Shown here: positions 1 to 9,982 of the stretch, piece by piece | Position numbering within the stretch: position 1 is the stretch's first letter | Layout of the letters: every line of letters starts with the position of its first letter | NCBI GenBank assembly: GCA_022579005.1 | Contig: MU401515.1 | Coordinates: forward strand, 1 to 64,000 | Reading direction: 5' to 3' | Length of the DNA stretch: 64,000 nucleotides | Source of the DNA: Poronia punctata | Lineage: Eukaryota; Ascomycota; Sordariomycetes; Xylariales; Xylariaceae | Program-made: the position numbers and the translations under genes | Notes under the pieces: generated by a model | Told to the model about the DNA's origin: nothing | Databases searched by the model: none | What the model saw: the letters and a program-made list of their open reading frames with translations, nothing else

Positions 1-342
1 TAAAAAATAAATAGTATTTATTTTTAATATTAATAAATATAGCTAAAATATATTTAGCTATACTAGCATTTTTTATAGCTATTAAAAGGGGTTTTCTATT
101 ACTAGTAATATTAGTATAAAAAATAAAAATAGCTTTAGTTTAAAAATAGTAAAAGCAATAATTTTATTAAAAAGTTAAAATATTATAAGTTTAAATTCTA
201 TTAATTTAAACAATAAAAGCTAAATATAAATAGCTTTTTTTTTTCTTTATTTTCTTTTCTTTTCTTTTATTTTCCTTTATTTCCTTTATTTTCTTTTATT
301 TTCTTTTATTTTCTTTTATTTTCTTTTATTTTCTTTTATTTT

Positions 343-373
<31 letters not shown>

Positions 374-446
374 CTTTTTTTTCTTTTTTTTTTCTTTTTT
401 TTTCTTTTTTTTTTTCTTTTTTTTTTCTTTTTTTTCTTTTATTTTC

Positions 447-477
<31 letters not shown>

Positions 478-720
478 TTCTTTTATTAATTTAGTTACTT
501 TAGCTATATATTTACCTTTAAATTTTTTTTAAAAAATAAAGTTTTAAATAAAAACTGTAGTATTTTTTATAGTAATTGTAGTATTACTACATACTACAGT
601 AGTAATTACTACATGTAGTATTAGTATAGGCTATTACTAAAGCCTGTAGTATTAGTATAGGCTATTACTAACTACATGTAGTATTAGTATAGGCAATTAC
701 TACATTAGTATTACTAATTT
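1..720. repeat. AT-rich, gene-free block with TTTTC-type microsatellite
   Basis: This stretch is almost pure A/T and has no coding frame. Between about 233 and 480 it is a pyrimidine-rich microsatellite on the + strand, built from TTTTC units mixed with TTTTA units. The composition matches the RIP-degraded transposon blocks elsewhere in the window, so it is probably the end of a degraded repeat whose other end lies outside the window. No terminal repeat or target duplication can be paired because the left edge is cut off. Confidence 0.7.
615..702. repeat. three tandem copies of a 25-bp motif upstream of the HEM4 gene
   Basis: A 25-bp motif starting GTAGTATTAGTATAGGC is present at 615-639, 646-670 and 678-702, at 31-32 bp spacing. 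The third copy differs by one base in the AGGC(T/A)ATTAC part. Each copy contains TAGTA and its complement TACTA, so single units are partly self-complementary. The array ends about 85 bp before the ATG of the uroporphyrinogen-III synthase gene, so it lies in its promoter or 5' UTR region. A regulatory role is possible but not shown. Confidence 0.75.
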
Positions 721-786
721 ACAGCCCTGGATCCTAGTAAAACTTTCACGTACGTTTAACAATCACACCGATTTCTTCACTTGTTC

Positions 787-1767
787 ATGGCCCAGGAGGG
801 CCATCCTATCCCCGAGGGGCGGCGAGTCCCTTTACTTCTTCTCAAAACCAAGTCGTCGCCCACAGATGCATACGAAATCCTTTTCTCGACCGCGAGGAGC
901 GGCTTTCACTTTGAGCCTATCTTCATACCAGTGCTTCGGCACCGCCTCGAAGAAGAAGGCCTGCGAACCGTCGGGAAACTTATCCGGGAAAATCGCATAG
1001 GTGCCAGTGATGACAGTTATTACGGTGGCCTCATATTTACGTCGCAGAGGGCTGTGGAGGCTTTCGCTAGTTTAGTTGGCCGGGGCCGAGGCCCAACTTC
1101 GAGCCAGGACACTGACGGAGGATACGAGGAGGGTTGGCCACATCTACAAGATGTCCCCATATACAGCGTCGGGCCGGCCACTACGCGAGCGCTCGAGGCT
1201 ATACCGCAATCCACTCCCTTACGTATATTCGGCGAGCACACGGGTAATGGCGAGGCCCTTGCCCAGTATATTTTGGAGCACTATGGGGGCTGGTACCGGC
1301 ATCATTTGAAGAAACCGCCCTTGTTATTCCTAGTCGGTGAACAGAGACGGGACATCATACCCAAGACCCTGATGGACGTAACGCTGCCAGCTAACGCCAG
1401 AATCGAGGTTACGGAAACTGTCGTTTATGGCACGGGCGTCATGGAATCATTCCCGAGCGATCTCGAACAGACTTTACATCGGACAAGGGAAAGCCTTGTA
1501 CGGTGGGTAGTGGTATTCTCACCCACGGGCTGTGATAGTACGCTCAGAGCTCTGGGTTTCGTCTTGAATAAGAAAACTGGCACAGCTGTCAAGGACGCCA
1601 GCAGCCCACGGAGGGCTGGCGATATCTATATTGCGACTATAGGCCCCACGACAAGGGATTACTTGATTAATACTTATGGTGTTATACCTGATGTATGCGC
1701 TTTAAGTCCTAGCCCTGAAGGCCTTTGGCAGGCAATCACCAGCTATGAGAAAATTAAAGTATACTAA
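787..1767 (+). CDS. HEM4: uroporphyrinogen-III synthase
   Basis: A single-exon gene for a 326-residue protein of the HemD/uroporphyrinogen-III synthase family. This enzyme cyclises hydroxymethylbilane with inversion of ring D, giving uroporphyrinogen III for haem and sirohaem synthesis in the cytosol. Family blocks seen: YGGLIFTSQRAVEAF (about 78-92), the linker YSVGPATTRAL, LFLVGEQRRD, the TVVYGTG segment, VVFSPTGCDSTL, and the C-terminal IATIGPTTRDYL ending in SPSPEGL. These give the bilobed fold expected. The ATG at 787 is the first in-frame ATG; an in-frame TTG at 781 is not a likely start. The gene sits directly beside an AT-rich block and is convergent with the GH25 gene. Length is somewhat above the 250-300 residues usual in fungi because of a loop with GRGRGPTSSQDTDGG. 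Assignment is confident from motif order; the family is very divergent in sequence. Confidence 0.9.
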   Translation: MAQEGHPIPEGRRVPLLLLKTKSSPTDAYEILFSTARSGFHFEPIFIPVLRHRLEEEGLRTVGKLIRENRIGASDDSYYGGLIFTSQRAVEAFASLVGRGRGPTSSQDTDGGYEEGWPHLQDVPIYSVGPATTRALEAIPQSTPLRIFGEHTGNGEALAQYILEHYGGWYRHHLKKPPLLFLVGEQRRDIIPKTLMDVTLPANARIEVTETVVYGTGVMESFPSDLEQTLHRTRESLVRWVVVFSPTGCDSTLRALGFVLNKKTGTAVKDASSPRRAGDIYIATIGPTTRDYLINTYGVIPDVCALSPSPEGLWQAITSYEKIKVY

Positions 1768-2314
1768 CTTTTTAGTTTGGCCCTTGCCTTTTAAAACTAT
1801 ATAAGTAAGCATTGTACACGTTCCAAGTGCTTACTACCAAGTTTAAAATATGTATAGGTTATAATATTTGTATTGTATGGGACAGTGGTGTAGACTAATG
1901 ACTGACGAATAGGGTCACCTCACTATACGGCCTGTGATGTCTACAAGAGGCTAAAGGTCATACATGTAAGTCTGGACCATCTTTTCTTTCCTCTTGGTCT
2001 GTAGAGTTTCACAGTAATGCGAGCCAAAACACAGGAGCCTTGATTCCTCTCTGACCCCACGGTAACTCTACTGTTTATTAGTTTTCGATAGGCTAACATG
2101 ATCACATAACTTCATAGGTCAGACAGACGTGCAGCGTTGTAGATCGCAGCGTTCTTTTTATTCATATGAACTGGGACAACTGAAGTGTGAAGCAGTACAT
2201 CGTATTAACGATACATTTGACTACGCTTGTTTTTGAAGGACGTCCGAATCCATTGTCCACCTCACAACAGGCGATTTGTCCCGAGCGTAGAGACATGGAC
2301 GTGTCGCTTAGCCC
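1768..2314. other. intergenic, convergent 3' ends
   Basis: A 547-bp stretch between the 3' ends of HEM4 (+) and the GH25 gene (-). It should hold both terminators/poly(A) sites. I see no coding frame, repeat or RNA gene. Confidence 0.6.
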
Positions 2315-3030
2315 TTAGCCCTTAGCCAGTCTCTTGAGGCCGGCAAGGTCTCCGTTGAAGACGTCCGAGTCACCTCCGTACTTGTAGGCATCGTTGTACT
2401 GCCAGATGGTATAGTAAGGCCAGCCACCGGGAGGGGTGCCAGCGCTTGACGCGTACCGTGCAAGTACGAGAGGATTGGTGTCGATAAAGGCCTTGGAGTT
2501 ACCGGTGCAGCTAGACCACCACGAGGGGTTTGTGTAAATTAGAGGGTACACGCCCGTGGACGAGTGGTAGGTGTTGCTAAAGTCCTTGATCCAAGACACG
2601 GTAGCGCTAGCCGAGAGGACGCAGCTGCCCTCAAGATCCAGCATACCGGGCAGGGTGATGCCGTCTCCAGACCAGCCACCACCATGGGCGAGGAAGTACT
2701 TGGCCTGCGCAGCACCAGAGCTGGAATCGAGGTGGGCGAAGTGGTAACCGCCACGGATCAAGCCAGCATTGGTGGCGCCGGTATAGTGAGAGCTGAAACT
2801 GGGGTCGGTATAGGAGGTACCCTCAGTCGCCTGTTGGTCACGTCAGTTACACACGACTTTCCCCTCATTTTATGGCTTGTCCTTCTCACCTTGATGATGA
2901 CAAACTGAGCACCGGAGCTCTTGGCGGCGCCAAAGTTGACGCTCGACTGATAGTGCGAAATGTCGAAGCCCTGGACGGCGGCGAGCGCGCCTTGGGCGAG
3001 GCCGAGGAGGGGGGCGATGTAAGACTTCAT
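2315..3030 (-). CDS. secreted GH25 muramidase (lysozyme)
   Basis: Two exons, complement(2315-2830, 2890-3030), joined over a 59-bp intron (GTGAGA...ACAG), encode 218 residues. Residues 1 to about 18 form a signal peptide (MKSYIAPLLGLAQGALAA). The mature part has the family-25 pattern: GFDISHYQ with Asp23, ATEGTSY after the splice (Glu50), RGGYHFAH, the catalytic D-x-E pair in MLDLEG (Asp112, Glu114), and YTNPSWW/TIWQYND near the end. Family 25 enzymes cleave the beta-1,4 bond between N-acetylmuramic acid and N-acetylglucosamine in bacterial peptidoglycan. Some, like the fungal Chalaropsis enzyme, also act on O-acetylated walls. The gene stands alone with its own TATA-like sequence upstream. 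The splice restores the ATEG block exactly, which supports the model. Likely role: use of, or defence against, bacteria outside the cell. Confidence 0.92.
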
Positions 3031-5697
3031 CTTTGATGGTATAAGCCGGTGAAGAGGATGAGCTTGACCGTCTATCTGGAAGCAATGTAGGAAGAGGGCG
3101 CGAGGAGTATGGCTTTATAGTCGCGCGTCCCAACCCTTTTAGGTCACGACCTCGTGATGTGATCCGACGCCTTCCGACGAAAATTGGCCTCTCAACAGGC
3201 AACTCCATGGCCGAGATAGCATCGACATCGACACGCAGGTCCAATGCCCACGTTCCGTCCCACAGTTGCCCGCAAGAGTGGGATGTGTAGTAACTCGCAC
3301 CTTATCTGTATAGTCTGGTCGCAGCTGGGGTAACCAAGTCGCCGATCTCCTATCAGCTCTCATGTCCCGTTTTGGAAGGCATTTTCGCACACCCTGCTGT
3401 GGGACGACGGCGTCTTGTTAGAAGCTCCAGAGCTCCATCCAGGCCACTGCCAGGCGTGCCAGGGCGCCAGGCCCGTGCCAGGGTGCCGGGGGTCCGGGAA
3501 TGGCTCCATCCACTTGATCGTTACCTCCTCTATCTAGGCACACACGTATATGGTCAGCGAGGTACCATCTTGCTTGCCACCCTGCATACGTGTAGTAGCA
3601 ACCCCAGGGGCCCAGGTCTCGCAAAAACCTGAACCTAAGGTTAGTAGGCCGAGACCCTGGGGAGCCCCAGGCCATCCAGGCCTGCCAGCCGCCCCCAACA
3701 ATATCCCCATCCGAGCACTCATACGTATGTTTTTAAGTAGAGAGAGCTGGTCTGCTCCAGCATGAGTATTTCCAGATAGAAGGCGCAGAGATTAGGAGCA
3801 CCTGCGAGGTTAGATGATTAGGAGGCATTTACGAGTACCTGCCTACAAGTGCGTGAAGGTAATTAGACAGGTAGGTAGAGAGGTTAGCTACCTGTCTACA
3901 CGTAGTCCCCTACACGTAATAAAAAACATACATGACACCATGAAGTCATGGAACTGACAGGGACTCATTACACAGCAGGTCGTTGGACCCCAGTTGCCCA
4001 GCCCGCTAGATCAACTTAAGCTTCGAGGCGCAGCAAAGAACCGTTCACCTGCCGATCATGGAACAACGTGAAACCTACAGTAGGTAATCTACGCGCCTGG
4101 CTTTGCCTAGTCGGCTGCAGGTCATGGTTGGCGTTCGATTGCGCTATTGAGGAACGGGATGAATTCCGCCCAGCACCCGCGCCTTATCCCTTTGTGCCCT
4201 TTGTCATGGCAATACTCGGTAACCCAGGTTAGTGCTCGGCATCGTAGGTAGCACGTACCTGTTATTGTATATATGTGTAAGTAGTTGAACTGGACGTCTA
4301 CCAGGCGACCTAACCAATTCCACCTGATAATTATTACAGAGCTCAGGCTGTGCGTCACGATAGACGTAGCTATATAAATTGCCGCTATCATTACCCGGTT
4401 TTTACGATTACCATAACGGCCTGCATGTAGTCTAGCCTCTGTGTGGAATACCGTACGTCTAAGTAGGGTATTGTGGGTAGGTTTATGCGGGTACGACGAT
4501 CTACCTCCCCGCACGTTCTCGTAACTAAGGTAAATTCAAGGTATAATTACCACTCGTAGGCGTGATACACCCAACGTAGAATGTTCATGGAGAATACCTA
4601 ACCTATTACATTATATATTTATTAGTTACGATAGGTCCGGTATGCAGGTTACAAGTAGAATACCCCGGTCTCCCTCACGCTTGTCATTTCCCGTCTATTA
4701 CTGAGTGCCTATCTATTTGTCGATAGATGCTCCAGTCATGCACATAGATATGTACCTAGGTAAGGTAGCTATACATTCCCCAGCAACGAATCGCATTCCA
4801 AAAGCAGGTTGATGCTCCGTAGTACTAATCCATGTATCGGATTCGGCCTGTGAGGCTATCGGAGCACACCGGCCGTCATTGCGTACACATAATTACACGT
4901 ACGTTTTGTGTCGCTGAAATAAGTTGGATCATGCCTCCGTTAAACGCTGAGTAACTGTACTCCAGCTCCAACTCGAACTCCAACTGCAGTTCCGTCCAAA
5001 GCGGTCTAGCTGCGGTGATAACAGATGTAGAATTGGAATAACGGTGACTGACCTCCCTTGAATTAGGTTAGGCCAATCGTTCAGGTAGTGCGGTTGCGGT
5101 TGGAGCTCCGTGCAGACCCTATTACCAACACCAAATAACCGCCTATATCCTACTATTTCCAATTCAAAGTAAATGACATAGCTAAACAAAATCAGGAAAA
5201 TATAAAGCCTATATTAATAAGTATATAGATAGGTTTGGTTTGTATAACTACAGCATTTAGCATTTATGTCTAACATAAGTCGCTACCTACCGCTTATACC
5301 AGTAATATAAAACCGGTAGTATCTAATTACGAGTAGGGGTTAAAGCGTGTGTGAATCTTTGTCTGACCCCACCTTTACTCCCCGATTATAGCCTTTAGCT
5401 GAAAAGGCGACCGCAAATCAGGTCGCCTAATGCTACGTCATGAGTCGCATCACAACCTTGCCACTAATTTTCTTCCAAATCCATCCCGCGTCAGGTTCTC
5501 CACAAAAAGCTGCCGCCCTTTGACCGGGCCACCGGCCACTGGCTAATGTATTGATGCGCTGCTCTGCCATCTGCTTGCTATTGTCGTATGGCCAGTAATT
5601 TACCTTTGATGCGTTTTGCTCACCTCGGGCTTCGCCTCTCTGCCTCGGCCCTCCGGTCGTCCTACGAGGAAAGACATACCTTGCCGAAGTAGTACTA
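3031..5697. other. gene-free region of ordinary base composition
   Basis: I see no supported gene in these 2.7 kb. Open frames here (for example 4122-4514 on the - strand) match no family, lack a sensible start context and have no partner exons. A perfect 11-bp inverted repeat with a 13-bp loop lies at 3864-3898. Short TACCTAC/GTAGGTA strings recur. The right edge touches the inverted-end transposon. Confidence 0.5.
3864..3898. repeat. 11-bp inverted repeat (hairpin)
   Basis: TAGACAGGTAG at 3864-3874 is the exact reverse complement of CTACCTGTCTA at 3888-3898, with 13 bases between. It is surrounded by more TACCTAC/GTAGGTA words, so it may be one local expression of that intergenic motif rather than a terminator or element end. 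Confidence 0.6.
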
Positions 5698-6097
5698 CTA
5701 TCCCCTACCCCTTAGCGAGACGTACCTCTTAGCAAGATAGGTAAACCTATATAAAAGTTACTTATTTTAAAAATTAATTGTGCAATAACTAAGAGGTCTT
5801 ATATAAAGCTAAATATAGTATATTATAAAAAAATAGCAAGCTAAATTAAAAATTTATTTAGTTTTTTTATTTAGCGCTTAGATTATATTAATATATTAGC
5901 TTATAGTTAAAGTATTTTTTTAATATTTTAATTATTGCTTTTATTATTATTTATTTTTTTTACTTGCTTATATTTACTTTAAAAGACTTTTTTATAATAA
6001 AAAGGGCTTTTATAAGTACTTTTACTATAGTTTTAAAGCGCTTATTAAAGTTAAGTATTTTTTTTAAAGTATATATAGTTAATTTAAGCTTTATATA

Positions 6098-6293
6098 ATA
6101 ATTAACCTAATAAGCTACTTAAATTAACTATAGTCTTTAAAAAAGTATAAAACTTTAAATTATCTATATAACTTAGAATTATAGCTTATATATATATATA
6201 ACCTAGGTATATACTTTACTTATACCTATAAGTATAATTAACTACCTAGTTAATTAAAGTTATATAACAGGCGCGCACTATAACTGTTATACT
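6098..6293. repeat. internal direct repeat, copy A (strongly mutated)
   Basis: About 196 bp that align end to end with 6503-6699. Differences are almost all C-to-T or G-to-A in this copy, for example AATTAACCTAATAAG against AATCAACCTAACAAG. The two copies share the rarer word GGCGCGCA near their right ends. Copies A and B could be the two terminal repeats of a miniature LTR-like element nested in the larger transposon, or a simple tandem duplication. Confidence 0.8.
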
Positions 6294-6448
6294 ACCCCTT
6301 TCTTACTGCAAACTTTGTGCTATATAAAGTCCGCTTTAAAATAGCAGTAAGGGGGCTGCGTACCTACTTAACCTACATGTACTTATATAATTAAAGGAGG
6401 GACTTGGCAAAGGTACATACATAGTACTAGGGGGACGTAATTGTTAGA

Positions 6449-6530
6449 TGTCCTCTCTGTCGCAATTTGAACTTGCGACCTTTAGGTAACTTAGAGTAAT
6501 GCAACAATCAACCTAACAAGCTACCTAAAT
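6449..6530 (-). other. tRNA-like fragment (T-arm and A-box-like sequence)
   Basis: On the - strand, TCGCA-AGTTCAAAT-TGCGA (about 6453-6471) folds as a T-arm-like 5-bp stem and is followed by an acceptor-like AGAGAGGACA. About 50 bases upstream lies TAGCTTGTTAGG, which resembles a tRNA A box with two mismatches. No complete cloverleaf can be drawn, so this is more likely a decayed tRNA or tRNA-derived SINE piece than a working gene. Confidence 0.3.
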
Positions 6531-6699
6531 TGACCATAGTCTCTAAAAGAGTACAAGACTCTAAGTTATCTACATAACTTAGAATCGTGGCTTATATGTA
6601 TATATGACCTAGGTACGTACTTTACCTACACTTATAAGTATAATTAACTACCTGGTTAATTAAAGTCATATAATAGGCGCGCATTGCGACTGTTATACT
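6503..6699. repeat. internal direct repeat, copy B (weakly mutated)
   Basis: About 197 bp, the partner of 6098-6293. This copy keeps many C and G bases that are T and A in copy A, so it is closer to the ancestral sequence. The repeats are separated by 209 bp of less AT-rich sequence. Confidence 0.8.
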
Positions 6700-8471
6700 T
6701 TAAAGGCTTAAATTTATTGCTTTTAAGTTGCTACTTTAGCTTATATTTTATTAAATACTATAAAGACTTTTTATATATACTTTTAAGTTTATAAACTTTT
6801 ATTTTTAGCTAAAGCTTTTACTTTATAGCTATTTTTTAATGTTAAAAGTATAGCTTTATAGCTAAAAGCTTAGTTAACTAGCTTAAAGGTTTTTGCTTAT
6901 TTTACTTATAATTTTAAATATACTAAAGCTTTTATATAGCTTATAAGCTAATTGCTTATTACTTAAAAGCTTTTTTTAAGGTTTTTTAGTATAAATATAT
7001 TAGCTTAAGCTTAAAAATAGCACTAAAAAAAGTTAACTTTATTTATTAGCGTTATATTTATTAATAATAATAAAGCTTGTAAATGTTTTTTATAAGCAGC
7101 TTTAAAAGTATTATAAAGTTTATTATTAAGTAGCTATAAGCTATAAAATATATAAGCTAGCAAAAAATAAAGTTATATATTATTTAAATAGCTTTAAGTT
7201 ATAAACTTATTTTAAATAAAAGAGTTAACTTTATAATATAATTTTTAGATTTAAAAAAATAGGAAAAATAAAAAGAAAATACTTATAAAAGCATAATTAA
7301 TATGCTTATTAAAAATTAAAAGTATAGCTTTTAAATTTTTTTTTTATATTTTATAGGCTTAAAAAATAAATATTAATATTAGCTACTTTATAGCAATTTT
7401 ATTGCTTGTTTACTTTTTTTTTAAGCAAATATAGTGCTAATTTGCTATAGTATAAAACTTTTTAATAAACTACTATTTTTAAAAGTTTTTTTTAAAAAAA
7501 TAATAGCTAGATTAAAAGCTATACTTATTATAAAAATAGCTTTAATAAATAAAGTTTAGCTATAGCTTTAAAAGCTTTTTAAAATAGCTTTTTTGCTTAT
7601 AAAAGATTTTAAAACTAATAAATTATTTTTTAAAACCTAGTAAGCTTAAAAGTTAAAAAAAAAGGGTTTACTAACTAAAACTTACTATAATCTTTTTTGT
7701 TTATATTATAAGTATTTTTTAGCTTTATTTACTTTAAATTTTTATAGTAGTTAAAATATTAGTTTATAGCTTTTATTATAAAGCTATTAAAACGTATTGC
7801 TTTTTAACGTTTTTTTATTTTAGTGTAAATTTTTAAATTTTGCTTTTTAAAGCTAAAAATCTAATTTTTGCTAAAAAGCTTTTTATAGCTATTATTTTAA
7901 GCTATTTTAAAGATAATTATATAAATAGCTAAGTATAATAAAGCTATTTTAAGCTTTTTTAGTATAATATTTACTTTATAACGTAATTTTTTTACGTTTT
8001 TATTAGCAATTTATAAAAGTAAAATACTTTTTTAAAAAAAATTTGCTTAAAAAGCTTATAAGTAATAGTAAACCTTAAAATGCTATATTTTTTTATAACT
8101 ATTATTAAGCTTATATTGTTATTAGTATAGTTTAATATAATATTAGCTAACGCTTTTTTATATAAAATAGCATTATAATAGCTTTATTTTTAATAAAGTT
8201 ATTTATATTTAAAGTAAAAAAGTAAGTTAGTAAATTATAAAAATTTATATAAAATAACTTAACTTTATAAGCTAATTATATTATATTTTATATTTTTAAC
8301 TTATTAGTAAGCTATATTATATAATAGCTTAGTTAATAAACTATTTAGCAGTGTTTTTTAATTATAAATAGCTTTATTAATAAACAAAAACGGTATAAGT
8401 AAAAAAGGTGACTTTTGTATAGGGTTACCTATCTTGCTATGGGGTGCGTCTTGCCAAGGGGTGGGGGATGG

Positions 8472-9982
8472 TATATAAACCCATACCGTTCGACCGCCAG
8501 CCGCAAAACTGCCTCTGGCAGCTCTGGCCCGTCTGGCTTAGGAGTCAGGACAGGTGCCCGTTTGCCCAGATTACTATGCTATTCATATGATTGGCCGAAC
8601 TGACTACCTATGATGGGCGTGGTCCAATTTTGATGCGACGATCTCCAGCTGATGTTGCAACACCTATTCACGAATCACCATTATCCAACACTCGTTAGGG
8701 ATCATAAGTCAATCCTGTAGACTAATATTCCCTCTTCTCCTGCAGCCCTGTACTAAGTAGGCTATGATCGAGATCAGCGGGTATCTATAAAGAAAACACC
8801 AAGTAGATCACTCGTACTCCTCGTACTACTCCTATATATAGTACAGGACTGTTTGGGTGCCACGCGAATTGGAGAAGAAAAAGTAACCCGGGGCATTCGA
8901 AGGATGCAAGTATGTATGTCCCCTGACCAGCCAGGTACCTCGCTCTGCTCACATATGTTCGTCCAGCTGCAAAGTTAAAGGGGGCTTTTCGGCCAGATTT
9001 GGCGAAACGTAGAAGAATTACACCCCTTTGTGACCCTATGACGGCCGACGACGATGGTCTGCGCTGATCTCTGTCAAACTATCCTCACCTCATCCTGCGA
9101 CGAGACACGGATGCTGTTCCCTCATGCATGTCACAGACGATGAAATGTCCCGCATTCGTCTACGCAACCAGTGAACGAACGAGTAATATTTTGAACTTAC
9201 AATACCGTAAGAGCATGAGGATAGCTTAGCTGACAAGGCAGGATGAGATACAGGATCGATCATCACGAACCTACAACCATTAGGCGGGGAGAACCCACAT
9301 AAGATGTAAAGCCCGGCACTATGCGGGATTCCAAACCACCCTTCTCTTTGATGATCCAGCTATGTTGCAGCTCAGAGCTCACTTGCCAAGGACAACGCAA
9401 CACACGACCTTTCATCAAAATGACCTAATCGTGCCTCGCCCTACCGTTTTTGGGTTTCGTCACGCCTCACCCTAGCGAAATCAAATAATGGTAGGAAGAG
9501 GTACGATTAGTAATAAGAGGTAGAATTGGAGGCTCAGCCTTATTACTTAATCCTGATCCGAGGACGGTACGTACGTAGACTGGGTAGGGTACCTAGGCCT
9601 TATCTCAGATTCCAGACCTTCCCACGTAGCTTGAATGATTAATATATAAAGCCCCTCTCTCCTTAAACTACAACCGAGGCATTGACTGGCATGACATAAA
9701 TAAACTAGAAAGTTAAAAATATAGTAATTAAGCCCCGTAATATAAGTCGTCTACCTTTCTACTATATATGTTCATAACTAGGTACGACGGGGGGGATATA
9801 AGGTGGGGGAAAGGGAGGGACATTTTCTAGACCACTTAATCAGTTATTCCTTGCTACTGTTTTGGCTAAGGTGCTTCCAAAATCACTGAATGATTAAACG
9901 TTCCCTGGTGTGGAGGAAGGGGATATCTCTCGGGTTCGGTTCTAGAAGGGAGAGAGAAGATATGGTTAGTCAAACGGTATAA
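8472..9982. other. gene-free region of ordinary base composition
   Basis: These 1.5 kb separate the transposon from the 3' end of the VOC-domain gene. I see no gene, RNA or repeat that can be supported. The last 300 bases should contain that gene's 3' UTR. Confidence 0.5.

Larger units (their letters stand above)
5698..8471. mobile_element. RIP-degraded DNA transposon with 64-bp terminal inverted repeats
   Basis: The left end (5698-5761, starting CTATCCCCTACCCCTTAGCG) and the reverse complement of the right end (8408-8471, starting CCATCCCCCACCCCTTGGCA) align without gaps over 64 bp. Nearly all mismatches are C/T or G/A. Both ends are flanked by TA (5696-5697 and 8472-8473), as expected for Tc1/mariner-type insertion, although a 2-bp duplication is weak evidence. 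The 2774-bp element is extremely AT-rich and has no long open frame, so any transposase has been destroyed. A 200-bp internal direct repeat (6098-6293 and 6503-6699) encloses a less AT-rich core. The superfamily cannot be settled without a readable transposase. Confidence 0.85.

Noticed and set aside
4122..4514. 130-codon - strand frame
   Set aside because: No recognisable motif, no partner exons, and located in repeat-rich gene-free DNA.
6098..6699. CRISPR array
   Set aside because: Only two long repeats, no short regular repeat-spacer pattern, and the organism is a eukaryote.
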